From the NCBI RefSeq assembly GCF_005144415.1, contig NZ_SWJE01000010.1:62001-126000 (forward strand): a stretch of DNA of 64,000 bases, read 5' to 3'. Under the pieces are notes generated by a model that searched no databases, was not told the origin of the DNA, and saw only the letters and a list, made by a program, of their open reading frames with translations. The DNA is from Trinickia terrae (GTDB lineage Bacteria > Pseudomonadota > Gammaproteobacteria > Burkholderiales > Burkholderiaceae). Position 1 is the stretch's first letter. Every line of letters starts with the position of its first letter. A program made the position numbers and the translations under genes. Positions 57,804 to 64,000 of this stretch are shown here, one piece after another.

Positions 57804-58550
57804 ATGGCTAAGCTTGAGGGAAAAGTCGCGCTCGTCACGGGCGCATCCAAAGGTATTGGCGCCGCAATCGCCAAAGCGCTCGCCGCGCAGGGAGCCGCGG
57901 TGGTCGTCACGTACGCAAGCAGCAAATCTGGCGCGGAAGCGGTGGTCGAGGCGATCAAGGAAGCAGGCGGCAGGGCCGCGACGGCGGGCGGGGATGTGTC
58001 GAACGCGGCAGATGCCGCAAGACTCGTGCAAGCCGCAATCGATCAATTCGGCCGCCTCGATATCTTGGTGAATAATTCAGGCGTCTACGCATTCTCGACG
58101 CTCGAAGAGATCACGGAACAGCAGTTCCATCATCAGTTCAACACCAACGTTCTTGGCGTACTGCTGGTGACACAAGCGGCAGTCAAGCACCTCGGCGAAG
58201 GGGCCAGCATCATCAACATCAGTTCTGGTGTAACGCGAATTACGCCGCCTGCTAGTGCGATCTACACGGGCACGAAAGGCGCCGTCGATGCGATTACTGG
58301 CGTACTCGCGCTTGAGCTGGCTCCGCGCAAGATCCGTGTCAACGCCATTAATCCGGGCTATGTGGAGACCGAGGGCACACATAGCGCCGGCATATCGGGC
58401 TCGGACATGGAGGCGAGCTTCGTCGCTAAAACGCCGCTCGGCCGCGCCGGCCAGCCGAACGACATCGCCGACATCGCCGTATTCCTCGCGTCTGACGACG
58501 CGCGCTGGCTGACCGGCGAGCATCTGCTCGCCGCCGGCGGCATGCGCTGA
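57804..58550 (+). CDS. Short-chain dehydrogenase/reductase (classical SDR)
   Basis: 248 residues. Cofactor motif VTGASKGIGAAI (about 12-23), NNSG, catalytic Ser in INISSGVTR and YxxxK in AIYTGTKGAVDAIT, then NAINPGYVETEGT. It is related to FabG and glucose-dehydrogenase-type SDRs; the substrate is unknown. GCGAGGAA precedes the ATG. It is 163 bases beyond the flavoprotein, with no shared operator of its own, so membership in the regulon is possible but not shown. Confidence 0.92.
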   Translation: MAKLEGKVALVTGASKGIGAAIAKALAAQGAAVVVTYASSKSGAEAVVEAIKEAGGRAATAGGDVSNAADAARLVQAAIDQFGRLDILVNNSGVYAFSTLEEITEQQFHHQFNTNVLGVLLVTQAAVKHLGEGASIINISSGVTRITPPASAIYTGTKGAVDAITGVLALELAPRKIRVNAINPGYVETEGTHSAGISGSDMEASFVAKTPLGRAGQPNDIADIAVFLASDDARWLTGEHLLAAGGMR

Positions 58551-58560
58551 CACCTCGTTG

Positions 58561-58590
58561 GCCGGCGCCCCAAATCCAGCAGGCGCCGGC
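58561..58590. terminator. GC hairpin between convergent SDR and MHS genes
   Basis: GCCGGCGCC (58561-58569) and GGCGCCGGC (58582-58590) are perfect reverse complements with a 12-base loop. No T run. Confidence 0.5.
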
Positions 58591-58705
58591 GACGTTGGCT
58601 GCGGCTTTCGGCCCTGCGCCTCCGAAGGACCGCCCGGATGCGTCGCGTGCAAATACGCGCAGCTTGCTAGGCGAGGCTAGTCCGACCCGCCGGCTCCGTA
58701 CGACG

Positions 58706-60034
58706 TCAAATGGACGGCTGCTTCATGTTGGCCCCGGTGCTCGCGGCGCTGTGCGGGGCCAAGACTGGGTCGATCAGGAACACGTTCCCTAGCAAGCCAA
58801 GCACCGCACCGAAGATTACATAGAACACCGGCGCGATGGGCGATCCAGTCGTGTGAATAAGCCAGGTGACAATGAGTTGCGCGAAGCCTCCGAACACCAT
58901 CACCGCGATGTTGTACGCGACCGCCATTCCGGTCGAGCGAACTCCGGGGGGAAATTGTTCCGCCAGGGCCGACGAAAAAGGGCCAAAGAACGCACCAAGC
59001 AGGCTGCAAAGCATGACCTGCATTACGATCAGGTTGGAAAGGCCAGGATTGGCGTTGACCCAGTGGAACAGCGGATACAGCAGCACCAGGTAGAGCGCCA
59101 TCGAACCTGCCAGGATCGGCTTGCGGCCGATACGGTCGGATGCGGCACCGAACAGCGGCACCATCAGGGTGAGACATGAGACGCCGATCACTTGCGCCAG
59201 GAATGCGGCATCAAGCGGCAAATGCAATTGCCTGTTCGCAAAGGTCGGCATGTACACCAGCACGACATAGAAGGACACTGTCGCGCAGACGGTCAGGCAC
59301 ATGCTTACCAGGACACCACGTCGATGCTCGCTAAACACGGAGCGCAGCGTTTGTTGGCTCTTTGCATCTTTCTGCGTCTCGATGAAGGCTTCGGTTTCCT
59401 CCAAATGTCGGCGAATCCACAAACCTACAGGGCCAATCAGGAGTCCACCCAAAAATGGGATGCGCCAGCCCCAAGCCTCGACCGCCTCGGGAGACAGCCC
59501 CTTCGTGACCAAGGCTCCCACCAACGCACCGCCAAGAACCGCCAAGCCCTGACCAAACATCTGCCAGGAACCATACAGCCCGCGGCGGTCGGAGGGAGCT
59601 GACTCGACCAGAAACGCAGTTGAGCTGGCGAACTCTCCGCCTGTAGCGAAGCCCTGCAGCATTCTGGCCAGCACGATGATCAGTGGGCCACCGATTCCAA
59701 TTGCCGCATAGGTCGGCGCAAACGCAATCATCGCAATCGACACAGTCATCAGACCGATGATCAATTGCAGCGCGGCCTTGCGTCCCTTCCTATCCGCGTA
59801 CATGCCTATCAGTATTCCCCCTACGGGGCGCATGAAGAAGCCAACACCGAACGTCGCGGTGGTAAGTAGCAAGGAACCATATTCGCTGTCTGTCGGAAAG
59901 AATAGCTTCGAGATGACAACGGTCAGAAATCCGTAGACGATGAAGTCGTACCACTCCAAAGCGTTGCCGATGATCGCTGCGATTACCTGGCGCGCACGGG
60001 GTGCGCCAGCTTGCGAGCGCTGTGAGTTTTGCAT
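58706..60034 (-). CDS. MHS-family (metabolite:H+ symporter) transporter
   Basis: 442 residues, 12 predicted membrane helices. Begins IIGNALEWYDFIVYGFLTVVISKLFF, the MHS hallmark, then MRPVGGILIGMYADRKGRKAAL and MLQGFATGGEFASSTAFLVESAP. AGGAG precedes the ATG. Relatives carry shikimate, 2-oxoglutarate, proline betaine or aromatic acids. It lies 79 bases downstream of the M20 hydrolase gene on the same strand, so it probably imports that enzyme's substrate. Confidence 0.94.
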   Translation of the reverse strand: MQNSQRSQAGAPRARQVIAAIIGNALEWYDFIVYGFLTVVISKLFFPTDSEYGSLLLTTATFGVGFFMRPVGGILIGMYADRKGRKAALQLIIGLMTVSIAMIAFAPTYAAIGIGGPLIIVLARMLQGFATGGEFASSTAFLVESAPSDRRGLYGSWQMFGQGLAVLGGALVGALVTKGLSPEAVEAWGWRIPFLGGLLIGPVGLWIRRHLEETEAFIETQKDAKSQQTLRSVFSEHRRGVLVSMCLTVCATVSFYVVLVYMPTFANRQLHLPLDAAFLAQVIGVSCLTLMVPLFGAASDRIGRKPILAGSMALYLVLLYPLFHWVNANPGLSNLIVMQVMLCSLLGAFFGPFSSALAEQFPPGVRSTGMAVAYNIAVMVFGGFAQLIVTWLIHTTGSPIAPVFYVIFGAVLGLLGNVFLIDPVLAPHSAASTGANMKQPSI

Positions 60035-60113
60035 CGTAGTCTCCTAGAATAGGATTCGGCCCTCTTGTGCTATCGGGGCCGTAGGCTGGGAACGTCGAGT
60101 GACTGCAGTAGGC

Positions 60114-61292
60114 CTAGCTCGACGGAAGTGCCCGCTCGGCTAGCCGCGCCAATAGAGCACCTCCGATCGGGATGAGTTCGTCGTTGAAATCGAAGTGCGG
60201 GTTGTGCAAGCCAACATCGCTACCGCTTCCCAGATGGATGTACGCCCCCGGACGCTGTTGCAGCATGTAGGCGAAATCTTCGCCACCGAGGCTGGGGCGA
60301 GGGTGGGCGATGATCTTGTCTGCGCCGAAGAGTTCTGCCGCGACCGAATTGGCGAATCGCGCTTCCTCTGTCGAATTGATCGTTGCCGGAAACACGCGTT
60401 CGTACTCAAGCGTGGCGGTAGCGCCAAAGCTTTCCGCGATGCTCTGCACGACCGCGTGCAGACGCCGCTCTATGAGGTCCCGAACTTCGGGGCGAAGTGA
60501 ACGGGCAGTGCCGACAATCACAACCTCCTCGGGAATCACCGCGAAGCCGCGCTCCAGATCACCGCCTTGAATCGCACAAAGGCTGATCGCAGCGGCTTCC
60601 AGCGGATCGATATTGCGGCTGACGATGCTGTGAGCGGCCACAATCAGATGCCCAGCCACCAACACCGGGTCTACTGTGCGATGTGGAGCTACTCCACCGT
60701 GCCCGCCGTGCCCACGAATCCGTATGCGGATCCGGTCCGTTGCGGCCATTGCCGGTCCACTCGGAATGGACACGGCGCCCAACGGCAAACCTGGCCAGTT
60801 ATGGAGCGCATAGACACGATCTGCTGGAAAGCGCTCGAACAGCCCGTCCTCAACCATTGCGCGCCCACCGCCACAGCCCTCTTCGCCAGGTTGAAAGATC
60901 AGATAAACCGTGCCATCGAATTCGCGTGTCTGTTGCAGATAGCGTGCTGCGGCAAGCAGCATGGTGACATGGCCGTCGTGCCCGCAAGCATGCATGCGGC
61001 CGCTACAACGTGATTGGTGCGCAAGTCCGGTAAGTTCCTGCAGCGGCAGCGCGTCCATGTCCGCACGCAGCCCTACGGAGCGCCCGAGGGAATTGCTGCG
61101 GCCCTCGATCACACCGACTACACCAGTACGACCTATGCCGACGTGATGGGGAATCTCCAACCTCGAGAGTTCCTCCGCAATGAGGCTTGCCGTGCGGTGT
61201 TCCTCAAAGCCGAGTTCGGGATGTGCGTGTAGGTCGCGTCGAATCGCACGCAACGCCTCCATCTCTTCCAAGATCTGTTTTGTCGGGGACAT
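60114..61292 (-). CDS. M20 family metallo-amidohydrolase
   Basis: 392 residues. Metal-binding motifs: MHACGHDGHVTMLLAAA (about 100-116), FQPGEEGCGGGRAMVEDGLF, and the C-terminal RPSLGGEDFAYMLQQRPGAYIHLGSG. The pattern LRADMDALPLQELTG is that of the hippurate / N-acyl amino acid / IAA-amino acid hydrolase branch. It would free an amino acid from an N-acyl conjugate in the cytoplasm. Divergent from a LysR regulator and followed by an MHS transporter. Confidence 0.94.
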   Translation of the reverse strand: MSPTKQILEEMEALRAIRRDLHAHPELGFEEHRTASLIAEELSRLEIPHHVGIGRTGVVGVIEGRSNSLGRSVGLRADMDALPLQELTGLAHQSRCSGRMHACGHDGHVTMLLAAARYLQQTREFDGTVYLIFQPGEEGCGGGRAMVEDGLFERFPADRVYALHNWPGLPLGAVSIPSGPAMAATDRIRIRIRGHGGHGGVAPHRTVDPVLVAGHLIVAAHSIVSRNIDPLEAAAISLCAIQGGDLERGFAVIPEEVVIVGTARSLRPEVRDLIERRLHAVVQSIAESFGATATLEYERVFPATINSTEEARFANSVAAELFGADKIIAHPRPSLGGEDFAYMLQQRPGAYIHLGSGSDVGLHNPHFDFNDELIPIGGALLARLAERALPSS

Positions 61293-61463
61293 AGTTCGTC
61301 ATTGTCTGTAGAGAGACTCTCCTGGCGACGAGCGATAAGCGCGCCGCACGAAGAGTCGCAGGTCCGGCAGGGCCGACCATGCGTCTGATCGCATTCTTGC
61401 GCATTGACGAACAGGGGAATAAATACTACTTTCCGATGCCATCCATCACTTCTATGTATGGCC

Positions 61464-62360
61464 ATGGAACTACGCCACCTGAGATATTTTGTAGCGGTCA
61501 CTGAGCACGGGAGCATCAGTCAGGCAGCGCGTGGCGTACATATCGCGCAACCTGCCCTCACGAAGCAGATCCGCGACTTGGAGGAGGAGCTGGGGCTGAC
61601 GTTATTTGAAAGACGCTCGCGTGGGATTCAACTGACCCCAGCGGGGCAGCAATTCTTGACCGACGCTACGCGGATTCTGAATGAGGTGGCTTTGGCTAAA
61701 GAGCGTGCACGGCGCGTAAGCAACGGTCAGATTGGCTCGCTGTCAATTGCGATTACCGTACTCCATGCTCTCCTTCCCATTTTTTCGCAGATCATGCGGG
61801 CGTTTCGCAAGAGTGTGCCTGGCGTGTCGATTTCCCTGCGGCAACTGCTGTCCGGCCCGCAACTCGAGGAAATCCGCTCGGGGAGGCTTGATGCTGGTTT
61901 TCTATTCTTCCGGCCCGCAGGCGACGAGGCGCTTACCGGTTTCACGATCCACCGGGAGCCACTTGCGCTCGCGGTACCCCGCGACTCGGACTGGGCTGCG
62001 AAACCTCCTGAGCGGCTACGGGAGCTGTGCGAAGCGGATTTCCTTTGGTTCCCACGAAAGGCGTCCCCCGATTATCACGATCAGTTGATTCACTGCTTTC
62101 GGAAGGCAGGCTTCACCCCTCGCGTCACACAGGAGGGAGAGGACAACAGCGCGCTCCTGAGTCTGGTGGCCGCGGGACTGGGCTGCACGATCCTGCCCGC
62201 TACGGCCAGCATAAATGCGCCTGAGAGCGTGGTCTTCCTGGAGGTCAAAGACCTTGATATCAAGTTGCCACTGGATTTGGTTTGGCGCTCGGACAATAGT
62301 TCGCCAGCATTGCAACGTTTCGTCGAGGTCGTGCAGGCCTGTGTGTCTAAAGACCAATAA
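61464..62360 (+). CDS. LysR-family regulator
   Basis: 298 residues from MELRHLRYFVAVTEHGSISQAARGVHIAQPALTKQIRDLEEELGLTLFERRSRGIQLTPAG; an ATG two codons earlier (61458) is equally usable. The inducer-binding domain resembles the CynR/CatM-like group (GFTIHREPLALAVPRDS; LVAAGLGCTILPA). Divergent from the M20-MHS unit, with 171 bases between, so it probably regulates it. Confidence 0.93.
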   Translation: MELRHLRYFVAVTEHGSISQAARGVHIAQPALTKQIRDLEEELGLTLFERRSRGIQLTPAGQQFLTDATRILNEVALAKERARRVSNGQIGSLSIAITVLHALLPIFSQIMRAFRKSVPGVSISLRQLLSGPQLEEIRSGRLDAGFLFFRPAGDEALTGFTIHREPLALAVPRDSDWAAKPPERLRELCEADFLWFPRKASPDYHDQLIHCFRKAGFTPRVTQEGEDNSALLSLVAAGLGCTILPATASINAPESVVFLEVKDLDIKLPLDLVWRSDNSSPALQRFVEVVQACVSKDQ

Positions 62361-62461
62361 CATCTTCTCGCCAAGCGGCAGAGGCCGCAGGGCGCCGTCG
62401 TGTTAAACCTGTAGCACAGCCATGAAATTGTGTGGCATAGTTGCCACCGCTGTATGCGATT
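62361..62461. other. Gap between LysR gene and the glycine riboswitch
   Basis: About 100 bases without a gene; presumably it carries the promoter for the riboswitch transcript. I see no convincing -35/-10 pair. Confidence 0.4.
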
Positions 62462-62654
62462 GATATCGGGAGAGTCTCGACCTGCCGCGGCAGGCAAAGC
62501 GCCGAAGGAGCAACCGCCCCGGAAACTCTCAGGCTAAAGGACCGGTATCGCTTTTACACTCTGAAGAACCTCGGCGCATACGTCCGCCGACGGTACCGAA
62601 GGAGCAAGCTGCGCGAATGCCACGCGTGGTGAATCTCTCAGGTCAAGGACAGAG
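62462..62654 (+). ncRNA. Tandem glycine riboswitch
   Basis: Aptamer 1 spans about 62462-62549: P1 GATATCGG/CCGGTATC, then GCGCCGAAGGAGCAACCGC, GGAAACTCTCAGGCTAAAGGACC. Aptamer 2 spans about 62559-62654: P1 CTCTG/CAGAG, ACCGAAGGAGCAAGC and GAATCTCTCAGGTCAAGGAC. The 9-base linker is typical of the cooperative pair. Downstream, GAGGGGG (about 62652) can pair with CCCTCCCC (about 62690), a plausible expression platform before the oxidoreductase start. Confidence 0.93.
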
Positions 62655-62722
62655 GGGGCGTCCGACTAGCACATGGTGTGCATCGGGCTGCCCTCCCCTA
62701 TGACGTCCTGGAAGACCTTCTC

Positions 62723-63979
62723 ATGACATCCATTGCAGTAATTGGCGGCGGGATCACCGGCGTCACGACAGCGTACGCCCTGGCTAAACGCGGTTTCTCG
62801 GTGACGCTGTTCGAACGGCATCGCTACCCGGCCATGGAGACATCGTTCGCAAATGGCGGACAACTTTCTGCGTCGAACGCCGAGGTGTGGACGCATTGGT
62901 CCACGCTTGCAAAAGGCATCAAGTGGATGTTGCGCAACGATGCGCCCTTGCTCGTGAACCCTCGTCCGACATGGCACAAGCTAAGTTGGTTCGTCGAATT
63001 TATCGCATCGATTCCGCAGTACCACCGCAATACGATAGAGACGGCTCGGCTGGCAATTGCGGCACGCCAACACCTGTTTGCATGGGCCGAGGCGGAAGGT
63101 ATCGATTTCGACCTCGAGAAGCAGGGCATCCTTCATATCTATCGAGATAGGGCAGGCTTTGATCATGCCGGTCGCGTGTCGCAGTTGCTTTCCAAAGGAG
63201 GACTAGCGCGTCACGCCGTGACGCCGGAAGAAATGCGCGCAATCGAACCAACGCTGGCCGGAAACTATTACGGTGGGTACTACACGGAGAGCGATGCGAC
63301 GGGCGACATCCATAAATTCACGTTGGGACTGGCGTCTGCCGTGCAGCGACTTGGCGTACATACGCTGTACAACCAGGACGTGAAATCTGTATCGACAGAC
63401 GGCCGCTCCGTGACGGTCACAGCCGATGCTGATGGCCAGTGCTCGACGCATGAGTTCGACAGCGTCGTCGTATGTGCCGGAGTGGCAAGCCGACACTTGG
63501 CAAGCCAGCTTGGTGACCGTGTGAATATTTATCCCGTGAAGGGCTATTCAATCACCGTCAATCTGCTTGATAAAGAAAGCCAGGCATCGGCGCCGACGGT
63601 TAGCCTGCTCGACGATGAAACCAAGCTGGTTACGAGTCGCCTGGGCATCGACCGCTTCCGCGTGGCCGGCACCGCGGAGTTCAATGGCATCGATCGGGAC
63701 ATCCGTGCCGATCGCATTCAGCCGCTGGTCGACTGGGTTCACCAGTGCTTCCCGGGTGTCAGCACGCGCAGCGTAGTCCCGTGGGCAGGTTTGCGTCCTA
63801 TGATGCCGAACATGATGCCACGCGTCGGACGCGGTCATGCGACCAACGTGTTCTATAACACCGGGCACGGACACTTGGGTTGGACGCTGTCGGCAGTTAC
63901 AGCGGATATCGTCGCGGACGTTGTTCGGCAGTCTGTGGAGAGTTCGATCGTAGTTGGAGATTCTCTCGTGACCAAGTAG
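62723..63979 (+). CDS. DadA-like FAD-dependent D-amino acid / glycine dehydrogenase
   Basis: 418 residues from MTSIAVIGGGITGVTTAYALAKRGFSVTLFERH (ATG 62723, GGAAG upstream). The dinucleotide motif GGGITG is at residues 8-13. DadA-type features are ETSFANGGQLSASNAEVW, IYPVKGYSITV, WAGLRPMMPNMMPRVG and NTGHGHLGWTLSA. DadA enzymes deaminate D-amino acids to 2-oxo acids, passing electrons to the respiratory chain. The glycine riboswitch 68 bases upstream suggests that glycine is a substrate or signal here, so a glycine-oxidising role is likely. That is an inference from regulation. Confidence 0.92.
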   Translation: MTSIAVIGGGITGVTTAYALAKRGFSVTLFERHRYPAMETSFANGGQLSASNAEVWTHWSTLAKGIKWMLRNDAPLLVNPRPTWHKLSWFVEFIASIPQYHRNTIETARLAIAARQHLFAWAEAEGIDFDLEKQGILHIYRDRAGFDHAGRVSQLLSKGGLARHAVTPEEMRAIEPTLAGNYYGGYYTESDATGDIHKFTLGLASAVQRLGVHTLYNQDVKSVSTDGRSVTVTADADGQCSTHEFDSVVVCAGVASRHLASQLGDRVNIYPVKGYSITVNLLDKESQASAPTVSLLDDETKLVTSRLGIDRFRVAGTAEFNGIDRDIRADRIQPLVDWVHQCFPGVSTRSVVPWAGLRPMMPNMMPRVGRGHATNVFYNTGHGHLGWTLSAVTADIVADVVRQSVESSIVVGDSLVTK

Positions 63980-64000
63980 CACTCTCTTCGTCGAGCGTCG

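Noticed and set aside
57804-58550. SDR considered as a certain member of the MarR regulon
   Set aside because: No operator lies in the 163 bases upstream and codon use differs somewhat; it is listed as possible only.

Overview
The window looks like chromosomal DNA of a high-GC betaproteobacterium of the order Burkholderiales (Paraburkholderia/Trinickia/Caballeronia-like). Support comes from the porin type, the recC-recB-recD order, the FUSC, MscS and lactate-permease families, TPP and glycine riboswitches with Gram-negative architecture, and dispersed GC-rich palindromic repeats. No rRNA, tRNA, transposase, phage gene or CRISPR array was seen. Genus is inference.

Layout. 1-3.9 kb: a LysM-FecR protein (cut by the left edge) with an OmpR-type regulator, then two secreted proteins. 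4.0-6.2 kb: TPP riboswitch and thiC. 6.4-11.3 kb: a Tyr/Pro/Gly-rich lipoprotein, a lactate permease, a DMT exporter and an EAL protein. 11.5-21.3 kb: recC, recB, recD and arfB, joined by four-base stop/start overlaps. 21.6-31.1 kb: FUSC transporter, small membrane protein, Lrp regulator with divergent thiol dioxygenase, MscS channel, Rrf2 regulator with an NAD(P)-binding protein, a lipoprotein and a DJ-1/PfpI protein. 31.1-37 kb: a phosphorelay set (CHASE3-type kinase, single-domain receiver, hybrid kinase) and an ABC-2 exporter. 37-40.3 kb: pirin, DoxX and esterase genes with a divergent LysR regulator.

40.3-57.6 kb is the most interesting part. Three transcription units carry near-identical promoter/operator modules: TTGACT, a 17-base spacer, an (A/C)ATCAT -10 box, and an overlapping ATTCGATATA(A/G)ATCGAT operator. 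The units are (i) a BKACE-family lyase, a homogentisate-dioxygenase-like bicupin, a SnoaL-like protein and a Gfo/Idh/MocA oxidoreductase; (ii) a ribose-type ABC importer with a fused ATPase-permease, followed by a porin; (iii) a molybdopterin/FeS enzyme closely resembling pyrogallol-phloroglucinol transhydroxylase, followed by a flavoprotein. Two paralogous MarR regulators lie beside modules (i) and (iii). I read this as one regulon for uptake and breakdown of a polyhydroxylated cyclic or aromatic compound. The molybdenum subunit has an in-frame N-terminal SCP2-like domain and altered substrate-pocket residues, and the FeS subunit lacks three of the four ligands of one cluster.

57.8-64 kb: an SDR, an MHS transporter with an M20 amidohydrolase and divergent LysR regulator, and a tandem glycine riboswitch in front of a DadA-like amino-acid oxidase. 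Codon use here looks less GC-biased than in the first 50 kb.
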